DNA of 64,000 nt from CADEEN01 sp963740395 (lineage in GTDB: Bacteria > Pseudomonadota > Gammaproteobacteria > Burkholderiales > Burkholderiaceae_C). Each line of letters begins with the position of its first letter. Position 1 is the stretch's first letter. Under the pieces are notes generated by a model. It saw nothing but the letters and a program-made list of their open reading frames with translations, did not search any database and was not told the DNA's origin. A program made the position numbers and the translations under genes. Below are positions 1-9,242 of the stretch, piece after piece. The stretch is from NCBI GenBank assembly GCA_963740395.1, contig CAVUEP010000006.1, positions 29,320 through 93,319 of the forward strand, written 5' to 3'.

Positions 1-1754
1 GGCGTCACGCGCCGCACTGGTGCTGGCGATGGCATGCGTGCGTGTGAAGCCGCCGTTGTCGGCCAGCGCCAGCAGGCCCGCCGGTGTGTTGTTCCTGTCG
101 CTGAAGCCGATAAGGCCGAGGTTGTAGCTGTCGCTGAGGTTGTACCCGAGTGAGAAGACGGTGCTGTTGAAATTGCCGCCGCTGTTGCCGGCGAAGAGCG
201 AGCTGCCGATGCGCGCATTGGCGAACAGCCCGCTGGCCTTGTCGTAGACGCCGCCGCCGACCGGCGCCGTGTTGGCGGCCACGGTCACATGGTCGAGGGT
301 GAGCCTGTCGTCGAGCCACAGGCCGCCGCCCTCGGACGTGGCCGTGTTGCCGCTCACCGTGCCATTGGTGAGCGTGGACTGGGGCGCTGGCGGAACCGTC
401 GATGAACAGCCCGCCGCCGCGCTTGGCCAGGTTGGCGGCCAGCGTGACGTTCTCCAGCGTCAGCCCTGCGCCCTTGTGGTAGATCGCGCCGCCGTCCTTG
501 TCATTGGCGACGTTGTCGCGCAGCTCGACGTAGCGTGCCGTCAGCCGGGCATTGCTATCGACGTAGATGCCACCGCCGTCGACGTTGCCCACCAGGTTGT
601 CGCCGTTGCGCTGCACGATCGAGTTGGTGATCGTCAGCGTGCCGTCGACGTAGACGCCGCCGCCCTTGCTGCTGCCGTTGCCGCGGTTGTCCTGGATCAC
701 GACGTTGTTCATCGTCACGGTGGCGCCGGACTCGATGCGCACGCCGGCGCCTACGTTGCGAGCGCCCGCCCTGGATCGTCAGCCCGCTGAGCGTGATGGC
801 GCCGGCGCGCAGGTCGAACACGCGGTCGACGCCGTTGCCGTTGATGATCGTGTTGGCGCTGCCGTTGCCGACGATGTTGACGCTGTCGGTGATGTCGAAG
901 TCGCCGTCGATATTGTCGTCGCCGCCGGAGCTGAGCGGTGCCAGATTGAAGGTGCCGTCGAGCGCGAAGACGATGGTGTCCAGGCCGGGGTTGGCATTGG
1001 CCTGCTGGATCGCCCAGCGCAGCGAGCCGGGCTGCAGGGTGGCGCCGACGACGTCGATCGTCGTGGTGACGGTGTAGGTTGCCAGCACGCCTTCCCAGCG
1101 CGTCTGCGCCCAGGCGCCGGGCGCGATGTCGGCCTCGATGCGGCCGATCTGGTATTCGAGCACCCAGTTGCCACCGCGCGGCGCGGCGCCGGTGACGTCG
1201 ACACTGGCCGCGACGTCGGCGCCGGTCAACGCCGCGAGGTCGCTGACGAACTGCCGGCCGGCATCCGTCTGGGCCACGTCGCAGCCGTACAGCAGCAGGT
1301 CGGCGTCGGCGCTCAGCGCGTTGCCCCAGGCGGCGATTTCGCCGGCGCGCTGCAACAACGACGCGGCATCGAGCCGGGCGCTTCCCAGTTGGAGCAAGCC
1401 GTCGCTGCCATGCGCAAGCACATGCACGGCGCTGATGTCGCTGCGACCGGCCAGCGTGGCCGTGATCAACGACAAGCCGTCCTTTCCGGCGCCGATGATC
1501 ACGATCTCGATCGCGCGCCCGGCGCTGCGCTGCGCCTGCAGGTCGGCCAGCAGCCTGGCCGCATCGGGCACCGAGGCGTCGACGAAGACGATCTCGCTGC
1601 GCTGCACGCTGGCGTCGGCTGCCGTCGACAGCGACGGCTGTTGCAGGCTGGTGTCGGCGGGCTCGCCGGCCAGCCACAGCGGTGCAAGGTCAGCCGAATG
1701 AAGGATCCGCTCCTCCATCGGCTCGGCGCGCAGGCGCAGGGAGGGCGAAGGCAT
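1..1754 (-). CDS. Large DUF4347 / parallel beta-helix surface protein, 3' end outside the window
   Basis: The start codon is at 1754 and the C-terminal part lies beyond the left edge. An N-terminal motif around residues 12-24 (EPMEERILHSADL) resembles the LEPR/LEER-type motif of giant surface proteins. A DUF4347-like domain follows at about residues 53-215 (VFVDASVPD, HVLAHGSDG, LLYGCDVA). Then come beta-helix repeats rich in Asn and Gly, and near the window edge a stretch ending DNGGFTRTHA, typical of choice-of-anchor Q proteins. The reading frame changes near position 770 and again near 380. On both sides the same repeat style continues, so I read them as base errors, not decay. It is the last gene of the operon that begins at 8338 and is 32 bp downstream of the adaptor gene. 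Probably exported and exposed; function otherwise unknown. Confidence 0.8.
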
Positions 1755-1786
1755 CGGCGGGGAACGGCAGCGTTAGGGCGACGCCG

Positions 1787-2699
1787 TCAGAGCGTGGCGC
1801 GCTTGGGCGCAGCCGGGTTGTGGTCGACGACGGGCGCCACCTTCGGCGAATTGGGCGTCGCTGCCGAGGGCGCCGCACCGGCGGTCATGGGCAGGTCGGC
1901 CTTGCAGCGCAATCCGGCGGGCAGCCGGTTGTTCGGATTCGGCAGCGTGAGGCGCACGCGGAAGCTGTTGCTGGCCGCGTCGAGCACGCGGTCGACATGG
2001 CTCACCGTGGCGACGACGGCGTCGACGCCGGGCAGTTCGGGACGGATCGTCAGCCGGTCGCCCGTCGCCAGCGTGCCGTAGAGCGAGGTCGGCACCATCA
2101 GTTGCACGCGCAGCGGATCGATCACGGCCACGCGCATCAGCGGGCGGTCCTCGACGCGCTCGCCGATATTGACATAGCGTTCGACGACCACGCCGGCGAA
2201 CGGGCTGCGCACGGTGCGCAGCGCCAATTGGGCCTGCGCCACGCGGCGCTCGCCGACCCAGACCTGTTGCTGGCCGCGCACCTGATTGAGCTTCTGCCGC
2301 GCCACTTCGGCCTCGCCGCGCGCCTGCTCGGCCGCCTGTTCGGAGACAAAGTTCTGCGCCACCAGCGACTCGGCGCGCTTGACCTTCTGCTCGGCCAAGT
2401 CGAGGCTGGCCTTGGCGGCCAGCACATCGGCATCGATGCGGGCACGGGTGTCGGCGGCGCCGGCATTGGCGCGCTCGACGTCGGCGCGCAGGGTCAGCAG
2501 CGACTGGCCGTCGGTGACGAAGTCACCGCGCTCGACGCTGATGCGTTCGACCAGACCGACCACCTGCGAGCCGACCTCGGCGACGCGGTCGGGCTCGATC
2601 AGGCAGCCCATCGGCTTGGGCAGCGGCGGCCCCGGGTGCCGCGTGCACCGGCGGCGCGGCCAGCAGCACGGCCAGTGCTAGCGGGGCGAGCCGGAAAAT
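1787..2699 (-). CDS. HlyD/RND-type periplasmic adaptor protein
   Basis: This is a membrane-fusion (periplasmic adaptor) protein of about 300 residues. A signal peptide-like segment (LAPLALAVLLAAPPVHA) is encoded near 2640-2695. It is joined by a frame change near 2625 to the mature part starting GCLIEPDRVAEVGSQVVG, a classic lipoyl half-motif. A long alpha-helical hairpin (DLAEQKVKRAESLV) follows, then the second lipoyl half (VRSPFAGVVVERYVNIGERV) and a beta-barrel domain. The real start is uncertain: no ATG precedes the signal peptide in its frame, and 2699 is an estimate based on an ATT codon. The 5' end overlaps the end of the SecA-like gene. In context it probably links the inner-membrane parts of the 2.7-8.3 kb machine to an outer-membrane channel that is not encoded in the window. 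Confidence 0.8.
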
Positions 2700-4645
2700 G
2701 ACAGCCGGCGCTCCCAGTGCAGATCCTGCTCGAGCAGGCTGCGCCGCACGGCCGCGCGGCGCCGCTCCTCGCGCCATTGCATCCAGCGGCGGGACCACAG
2801 CGCCAGCCACAGCGATGCGCCGATCGTGGTTGACAGATTCCATTGCAAGATGTTATCGGCGCGAGGTCCGTCGATGGGGGGCGAAGTGCGCGGCAAATGC
2901 CACGCTTCTGCGCTTCCTGGGTCGCCGTGGCGGCCGGCGCGACCGGCCAGTTGCCGATCCAGGCGACGCGAGGCGTTGTCCTGGCAGGAAATCACGTGCA
3001 GGCCGCCGGCCGCGCGCGCCGCGTCGTCGAGTTCGATGTCGGTCCCGCGACCGGCCATCCGCGTGGCCACGGTGATGCGCCCAGCGCGGCCGGCCTCGGC
3101 GATGATCGCGGCCTCGTCCGCGTCCTGCAATGCGTTGAGCACGCGGTGCTTGATGCCGTGACGACGCAGTCGCTCGGACAGACGCTGGGCGTCCGCCACG
3201 CTGCCGGTACCCACCAGCACCGGCCGGCCGGCCCCGCCCAGTTTCACGGCGCGTTTGGCCACGGCGCGGAACATCGTGTCGACGTCGACGAAGCGGCGCG
3301 CAGGCCAGTCCTGGCGCAGGCATGCGCGGTGCAGCGGGATGCGCACGACGCTGGCGCCGTAGACGTCCCGCAGTTCGGCGCGCGCTTCCCACAGGGTGCC
3401 GCTGATGCCGCCCAGGCGCCAGTAGCGCTGGAAGAAGCGCTGGAACGTGATCTGCGCCACGGTTTCGGTCTCGTGCGGGGGCGCCAGACCTTCTTTCAGC
3501 GCTACCACGGTATGCAGGCCGCGCGACCAGACGCGGCCGACGGCGACGCGACCCGTGACCTCGTCGAGCAGGTCGATGCGGCCGTCGCGCACCAGGTAAT
3601 GCTCGTCGCGGTGGCAGGCATGCAGCCCCACGAGCGCGATCAGCACGGCCTCGCGACGGTAGCGCGGCCGCTGCCAGGGGCCGCCCAGGTCGGCGGCGAG
3701 CGTGGCGACGCGCTCCTCGCCGGCGGGCGTCAGGGTGGCCACGCGGTCGGCGCGCTGCAGCGTGAAGTCGCGGCCCAGCTCGAGCTGGCGCGCCAGCGCC
3801 AGGGCCTGCCAGAGAAAGGCGCGACGTGCAGCCTGCGGTGCCGCGCGCGACAGGATCAGCGGCACCTCGGCCTCGTCGAGCAGGATGCTGTCGGCCTCGT
3901 CGAGCAGGGCCATGCACAGGCCGCGCATCAACGGCGGCGGCGCGGGATGTCCGCCCAAGCCGGCGGCCACGCGATCGAGTTCGTGGGTCGGCCCCGCAGC
4001 CTGGCGGTCGCGCAGGAAGTCGAACGCCAGGTCCTTGGCGGTGGTGTAGACCACATCATGGGCGTAGACCGCGCGCTTGGCATCGTCGCTTGCGGCGCCG
4101 GCCAGCGACGCCACGCGCAGGCCGAGCGCGCCGAACAGCGGCGCCAGCCGCGCGGCGTCGCGCGCCGCGAGATAGTCGTTGGCCGTGACCACATGCACCG
4201 GCACGCCAGCCAGCGCGGCCACCGCGGCCGCGATCCCGATGGCCAGCGTCTTGCCTTCGCCGGTGGCCATCTCGGCCATGCGGTTGCCTAGCAGTGCGGC
4301 CGCCGCCAACCACTGGGTCTCGCGCGGCGTCCAGCCCACCGTTTCGGCCGCGCAGGCCGACACCACACCGACCGCCTGTGCCACCGCGTCGCCCCGCAGA
4401 CCCTCGCGCCGCAGACGCCGCTGCAACGTCTGCAGCGCCCCCGGCCGCTGGCTCGCGTCGAGCCCCTGCCAAACGCGGGCGTGAACCGCTGCCGCCTGCG
4501 CGACTTGGCGGCACTGGGCCAGGGCACCCCGCCATTGCGGTCGGCGCCAGGGCGCGGCGCGGTCGTCGGCGGCGCGCAGGGGATAGCGACCCCACAAGGG
4601 TCCGGGCACGGGCAGGATCTGCGCCAGTTCCATGGTCGCGGCCAT
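2678..4645 (-). CDS. Short SecA-like motor ATPase (non-housekeeping)
   Basis: A 655-residue SecA homologue. Visible SecA motifs are Walker A ATGEGKT (127-133), HVVTANDYLAARD (151-163), LLDEADSILLDEA (247-259), the region around ITFQRFFQRYWRLGGISGT (399-417), RPVLVGTGSV (474-483), VATRMAGRGTDIEL (526-539) and RLDRQLAGRAGRHGDPGS (561-578). The preprotein-binding region between the two motor halves is present. After the last motif only about 77 residues remain, whereas Escherichia coli SecA (901 residues) has roughly 300 more. The scaffold, wing and zinc-binding tail are therefore missing, and a hydrophobic Trp-rich stretch followed by a basic tail replaces them. Its ATG overlaps the stop of the upstream M50 gene (TGATG), implying translational coupling. 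Inferred role: an accessory motor exporting the DUF4347 protein or helping assemble the machine. Confidence 0.9.
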   Translation of the reverse strand: MAATMELAQILPVPGPLWGRYPLRAADDRAAPWRRPQWRGALAQCRQVAQAAAVHARVWQGLDASQRPGALQTLQRRLRREGLRGDAVAQAVGVVSACAAETVGWTPRETQWLAAAALLGNRMAEMATGEGKTLAIGIAAAVAALAGVPVHVVTANDYLAARDAARLAPLFGALGLRVASLAGAASDDAKRAVYAHDVVYTTAKDLAFDFLRDRQAAGPTHELDRVAAGLGGHPAPPPLMRGLCMALLDEADSILLDEAEVPLILSRAAPQAARRAFLWQALALARQLELGRDFTLQRADRVATLTPAGEERVATLAADLGGPWQRPRYRREAVLIALVGLHACHRDEHYLVRDGRIDLLDEVTGRVAVGRVWSRGLHTVVALKEGLAPPHETETVAQITFQRFFQRYWRLGGISGTLWEARAELRDVYGASVVRIPLHRACLRQDWPARRFVDVDTMFRAVAKRAVKLGGAGRPVLVGTGSVADAQRLSERLRRHGIKHRVLNALQDADEAAIIAEAGRAGRITVATRMAGRGTDIELDDAARAAGGLHVISCQDNASRRLDRQLAGRAGRHGDPGSAEAWHLPRTSPPIDGPRADNILQWNLSTTIGASLWLALWSRRWMQWREERRRAAVRRSLLEQDLHWERRLSFSGSPR

Positions 4646-6820
4646 CAGAACTGCGGATTGAAGCGGCGCAGCACGATGCCCTGCAGGCCCTTCGCAAGCT
4701 GCCACGCCAGCGGCGCCAGGCCAGTGTCGAAGCGCACCCAGGCGCGCTCGCCGATGCGGTCGCTGCCGGCGGCCGGGGCCGATTGCGCCTGCGCATCGAG
4801 CCGCACGTCGAGCAGAACCACCGGCTGCAGCGGCTTGAGGTCGTCGCTGTCGCGCGGATCGGTGGTCACGTCGCCGCCGTGGCGCGTGCTCAGGGCCGCG
4901 CTGGGCAGCTGCATTACCGCGCCGACGCTGTCGCGCACCAGCGTTGCATGCTGCGACGAGCCCGGCGCGCTCGCCAACTGCACGCTCACGGCGCCCACCT
5001 CGCGGCGCAAATCGCTGGCCTGCGATTCCGGCAGCGCCAGGCGCACGATCACCGCCTCGTCGCCGATCACCTGCCCGAGCAGGCGACCGCGGCGGATGTA
5101 CTGACCGTGCAGGTCGCTCGACTGAGGCAAGGCGACACGCCCGGCCGTGCGCGCGCGCACGGCCAGGGCGTCGATGCGCTCGTCCAGGCGGGCGAGTTCG
5201 GCCTGCGCCGCGACCAGTTCGGCGCGTGCATCGCCCGCGCGGGCGTTGCCGACACTCTCGCCATCGCCCGGCAGGGCATGGAACAGATTGGTTTCGAGCG
5301 CCACGACGCGCGCCACCTGGCGCTCGCGGCTGGCCTGCAGAGTCGGGTTGGCCAACTGCACCACCAGCTGCCCCGGCTGCACCGTCTGACCCTGCGGGGC
5401 GGCCACGGCCGCGACGAAGCCGTCCTCGTCGGCGCGCAATTGCGCCTGGTCGGGCGGCCAGACCACGCCCTGAACCAGGGTGCGTTGCGGCAATGGCACC
5501 AGCAGGGCGAGCAACAGCGCGGCGCTGCCGCCGAGCGCGAGTCGGCGCCAACGCATTGCCGTGCCCTGCTGCGCCAGCGCACTGCGACGCAGTTGACCGA
5601 TCAGCTTGGCGGCCGGTCGCAGCAGGATCTGCCAGGCCAGCAGCAGGCCGCACAGGACGCCCAGCATCAGCGAAAGCTGGCCCAGCCAGACCACGGCGAG
5701 CGCCGAGATGGCGATCACGACCAGCCAGGCCAGCGGCGCATAGGCGGCCAGCCACGGCGTCTCGCCGCGGGCCACCGGCATCGGTTCGACGCCGGGCAGG
5801 CGCAGCAGCCGGCGTTGCAGCAGCTCCTGCCACCAGCGGCGGCTGCGTGGCGCGAGGTTGGGCAGCTCGAGCGCGTCGGTGACGATGTAGTAGCCATCCA
5901 GGCGCTGCAGCGGGTTGGCGTTGAACAGCAGCGTCGAGACGCCGGTGATGACGAGCGTCACGAAAGCGGCGTCGCGCAACAGGCCCTCGTCCAGCCACAG
6001 CCACAGCGGCAGCGCCACGGCGGCCAGCGCCAGCTCGGTCATGATGCCGGCGGCGCTGACCGCGATGCGGTGCCGGCGCTGTGCGAAGGCCGATGCGGCC
6101 GAGGCGTCGACATAGGGCACCGGCAGGCAGCAGCATCAGCGTGACGCCGGCCTCGCGCACCTGCCCGCCCCAGCGCCGGACGGCCAGCCCGTGAGCCAGT
6201 TCGTGCAGCAGCTTGATCGGCACGTAGAGCAGCGCGGCCAATGCGGCAAAGCGCGGCGTGGCCATCCACTGCAGACCATGGGCCCACAGCGTCGGTGCAT
6301 GCTGCAGCGCCAGCACGAGCAGCATCGCCACGGCGAGCAGCCACGCCCCGAGTGCCGTGCGCGAGAACAGTGGCCGCGCCAGCGGCTGCAACCTCGTGAG
6401 CCAGACGGTCGGGTTGAGCAAGGGCAGCCGCCAGGCGAGCAGGCTGCCGCGGCCCTTGGGCCGCGCGACCTGGTCCAGGTGCGGCAGCAACACCTCGAAA
6501 TCGGCCGCGCGATCGAAGGCCACCAGCCCCGCCTCGCGCAGCTGGGCCAGCAGGTCGATGATCTCGTCCTGGCTCGCGGCATCGGCCGTGCTGCGCGAGT
6601 TGCCAATCCCACAGCTGTTGCACCGTGTGCTGGCCGTTCAGGCGGCCGGCAAAGGCATAGCCGGCCGCGTTCAGGCGCACGCTGCGGCCACCACTGGCGT
6701 CGGCCAGCACGACCCAGCGTTCGCCTCGCACCTGCTGCCGGCGCACGTGCAGGTTCGCAGACAAGCGCGGGCGCAGGCCGGCCACGCGGTGCCAGCGCGA
6801 GCTGTACAGGGACGTCATCG
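4645..6820 (-). CDS. PqqD-like / M50 (site-2) peptidase / HlyD fusion membrane protein
   Basis: A protein of about 725 residues, read across frame changes near 6595 and 6125. The N-terminus is a PqqD-like domain (VLADASGGRSVRLNAAGYAF, then DEIIDLLAQLREAGLV). A membrane region carries the zinc motif HELAH (6191-6205) and the second site-2-protease-type motif NPLQRLDGYY near 5916, with further transmembrane segments. After a last transmembrane segment (LALGGSAALLLALLVPL) comes a HlyD-like part with coiled coil and barrel (DEDGFVAAVAAPQGQTVQPG). This resembles proteins annotated as putative peptide zinc metalloproteases. The ATG at 6820 lies 12 bp after the GAF-HlyD gene, and the stop overlaps the SecA-like start. 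It may process the exported protein or serve as the inner-membrane core of the exporter. The motif is intact, so activity is plausible but unproven. Confidence 0.85.
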
Positions 6821-6832
6821 GGCGGCCACTGA

Positions 6833-8338
6833 TCAGCCCAGCCAGGACCACCAGGCCACGCGCAGGCGGTCCAGGGCATGCCCCGTCCAGGCCCACAGCG
6901 GCGGCAGGCGGCCGACCACCAGATCGGCCCGGCCGAGCAGGCCCGGGCGCAGATCGGCGCGCGGCGCCACCAGTCGCGCCTCGACCTCGAAGACGTTGCG
7001 GCCATCGACCGCCTTGGCCAGCGGCGTGATGCGCTCGACGACCAGGTCTTGCCGGTCCCAGGGCAGCGACGACAGCGCCAGGCTGCCGCTCTGGCCGACT
7101 TGCACGCGGCCGATGTCGACCTCGTCGACTTCGACGATGACGCGGTGCAGGCCGGTGGTTGCCAGGGTCAACAAGGTGTCGCCCTGGCGCACCGGGGCAC
7201 CGATCGACTGGCTCAGGTCGCCCTGGATCACGAGGGCGTCGAACGGCGCTGCGACACGCCCCCGCAGCAACTGCTCGTCGACCAGCGCGAGCTGCGACTG
7301 CGCCTCGCTGATGCGCGCCACACTGGTCGATGCGCCGGCGCGATCGGACTTGGCCATCGCCGCGGCATAGGCGTTCTCGTGCTGGGCGAGCTGGCTGCCC
7401 CAGCGCTCGCGCTCCAGGCGCAGGTCGCCGTCGAGCAGGTCGACCAGCGCATCACCGGCCTTGACGCGGTCGCCCGGTCGCACATGCGCGGTCTTCACGA
7501 AGCCATCGGCCGGAGCAACCATCACGCGTTGCTCCGCGCCTTCGATACGGGCCCGCCCGCCGACCTGGTGTTCGAGCGGCGCCACGGCCACGAACAGCAG
7601 CGCTGCGGCGGCGCCAACCAGCAGCCGGCGCGTCGCGCGTCGCTGCGGCTGGCGCAATGCCGCCACGGCCAGTCGCAACTCGCGCCAGGCGCGCCGGTGC
7701 CAGGGCTGCGTGCCCTGCTGCATCCAGCGCATCGCCGGCACGGCCAGCGCCATCAGCTGCCCCAGGCGCTCGAGTTCGGCGGCGTCGAAGGCGGGGCCCT
7801 GGCTGCGCTCGACGCACAGCGCGCCGAACACGTCGCCGCCGACGCCCAGCGGCAGCGTGGCCACCGCGCCGCCGACCTGGCGCTGCAGCGCGGCATGCTC
7901 GATCAGGATGCGGGTGCCATCCAGCCCCGCCGCCTCGGTTGCGGGCCAGGCCAGGCCGACGCCCTGGTCGATGGCCTCGTCCATCGCCCCGACCAGGTGC
8001 TGCGGCAGCTCGGCCTGCGCGTTCGACAATTCGAGGTTCGAGCTCGCCAACAGTCGTGTGCGACCGTGCTCGTGCAGGCCGATGGACGCACGCTCGACGC
8101 CGAGAAGGGTCGTCAGCGCGGCCACCAGGCCATGTGCCGCGGCCGGCAGCGTCGTGGCGGCCAGCACTTTCGCGTACAACGCCAATGCCGCCGTCGGCGG
8201 GTCAGCGCCGAGCTGCGGCTCACCCACGGGGATCGGATCCGGCACGGTGCCGGCATGCAGAATGCATCGGGTCTTTGGGCACGGCGCTGAAGGTGGGCAA
8301 CGGAGTTCGCCGGACGAGGGGCGGGCGCGATGAGCCAC
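6833..8338 (-). CDS. GAF-domain and HlyD-domain membrane protein
   Basis: A 501-residue first gene of the accessory operon. Residues about 50-200 form a GAF-like sensor domain (LGVERASIGLHEHG, VGGDVFGALCVERSQGP). One transmembrane helix follows (RRLLVGAAAALLFVAVAPL), then a HlyD adaptor unit: lipoyl half (APADGFVKTAHVRPGDRVKAGD), coiled coil, second half (GRVAAPFDALVIQGDLSQS) and a barrel domain. A cytoplasmic GAF domain on an exporter adaptor suggests that a small ligand or redox signal controls export; this is inference. I use the GTG at 8338. Later GTG codons near 8243 or 8225 are also possible, because the first 30 residues are low in homology signal. The downstream M50 gene begins 12 bp after the stop. 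Confidence 0.85.
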   Translation of the reverse strand: MAHRARPSSGELRCPPSAPCPKTRCILHAGTVPDPIPVGEPQLGADPPTAALALYAKVLAATTLPAAAHGLVAALTTLLGVERASIGLHEHGRTRLLASSNLELSNAQAELPQHLVGAMDEAIDQGVGLAWPATEAAGLDGTRILIEHAALQRQVGGAVATLPLGVGGDVFGALCVERSQGPAFDAAELERLGQLMALAVPAMRWMQQGTQPWHRRAWRELRLAVAALRQPQRRATRRLLVGAAAALLFVAVAPLEHQVGGRARIEGAEQRVMVAPADGFVKTAHVRPGDRVKAGDALVDLLDGDLRLERERWGSQLAQHENAYAAAMAKSDRAGASTSVARISEAQSQLALVDEQLLRGRVAAPFDALVIQGDLSQSIGAPVRQGDTLLTLATTGLHRVIVEVDEVDIGRVQVGQSGSLALSSLPWDRQDLVVERITPLAKAVDGRNVFEVEARLVAPRADLRPGLLGRADLVVGRLPPLWAWTGHALDRLRVAWWSWLG

Positions 8339-8495
8339 GCTGAGTCGACCCCCGTCGATGGCGCCGATTCTAGGTGGCCCCTACCCGCGTGGGGCTGTGA
8401 ACAGCGCGGTGAACGCGGGCGATTTTGACGGCCGGCGCGTCAGTCTCGGCGACTCCGTGATGAAGTTGCGCCGCCGGCCGCCGTCGCGCAGCCGG

Positions 8496-8690
8496 TCACG
8501 TCGTGGCGGCGGGCGGCGACAACGGCGGCAGGCGCGCCATCCGCGCGGGCAGCAGGCCCCACACCACGCGCTTGTCGTCGTCGTCGAGCACCGACCACAA
8601 CGCGATCTCGTCGAGCGTGCGACCGCAGCCGACGCAGTAGCCCGAGGGCTCGTCCATGCGGCAGATGTTCCTGCACGGGCTGGGCAGCAT
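8496..8690 (-). CDS. DUF1289 family protein
   Basis: A 64-residue protein with the family pattern PCRNICRMD followed by YCVGCGRTLDEIALW. The four cysteines suggest metal or Fe-S binding; the function of the family is not known to me. The start at 8690 is chosen because the Cys motif begins four codons later. It lies immediately downstream of the YbaK gene and is probably cotranscribed with it. The 157 bp between this gene and the GAF-HlyD gene contain no gene; a GC-rich inverted repeat near 8379-8395 is present without a clear T-run. Confidence 0.8.
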   Translation of the reverse strand: MLPSPCRNICRMDEPSGYCVGCGRTLDEIALWSVLDDDDKRVVWGLLPARMARLPPLSPPAATT

Positions 8691-8695
8691 GGACT

Positions 8696-9242
8696 TCAAC
8701 TTTGCACGACATCGGCCACCGGCGCGCCGGTCAGGCGCTCGAGCTCGGCGGGAGCCAGCTTGAAGACGCCGTTCGGGTGGCCGGCCGCGGCCCAGATCTC
8801 GTCGAAGCGGAACAGCTCGCGGTCGATCAGCGTCAGCGGCGGCTCGGCATGCGCCAGCGGCGCCACGCCGCCGATCGAAAAACCGGTGCTGGACCTTGAC
8901 GAATTCGGCATCGGCGCGGCCAGGGCGCCCGTGATCGCGGCCACCTTGGCTCTCGTCGACGCGGCGGTCGCCCGACGTGATCACGAGCACCGCGCGCTCA
9001 TCGCTGCGGCGCCGGAAGATCACGCTCTTGGCGATCTGGCCGACGCCGACGCCGAGCAGGTCGGCGGCCTCCTGCGAGGTGCGCGCCGCCACCTCGAGCC
9101 ACAGCGGCGCATGCGGATGGCCGCGTTCGGCCAGCGCCGCGGCGACGCGCCGGAAGCCTTCGGGCCGCTGATCCGCACCGGGCCCGCCCCCTTGCGGGGC
9201 CGGCGCCGTAGGCGTCTTGGGGGGCCGGTCAGCCAGGGTCAC
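8696..9242 (-). CDS. YbaK/EbsC-type aminoacyl-tRNA deacylase
   Basis: A member of the YbaK/ProX editing-domain family, which hydrolyses mischarged aminoacyl-tRNA. Visible family pieces are the deacylase start (RTSQEAADLLGVGVGQIAKS), FRRRSDERAVLVITSGDRRVD, SIGGVAPLAHAEPP and a C-terminal LIDRELFRFDEIWAAAGHPN. The frame changes near 8960 and near 8885, so the intact product needs two corrections. A GTG at 9242 overlaps the stop of the HMG-CoA lyase gene; a start farther downstream, before PEGFRRVAAAL, is equally possible because the intervening segment overlaps a GC-rich repeat. It shares a strand and probably a transcript with the lyase gene. Confidence 0.8.

Noticed and set aside
2678..4645. 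Housekeeping secA
   Set aside because: Too short, lacks the C-terminal domains, and sits in an accessory operon with exporter genes.
2843..6144. Long plus-strand open frames (up to 616 codons) opposite the SecA-like and M50 genes
   Set aside because: They are antisense shadows of GC-rich genes, with Arg/Ala/His-rich, motif-free translations; the minus-strand genes carry clear family motifs.
2678..6523. A single 1281-codon minus-strand frame as one giant SecA fusion protein
   Set aside because: Only the two ends are meaningful in this frame; the middle is M50-HlyD sequence read out of frame. The ATG at 4645 and the two frame changes in the M50 gene explain it.
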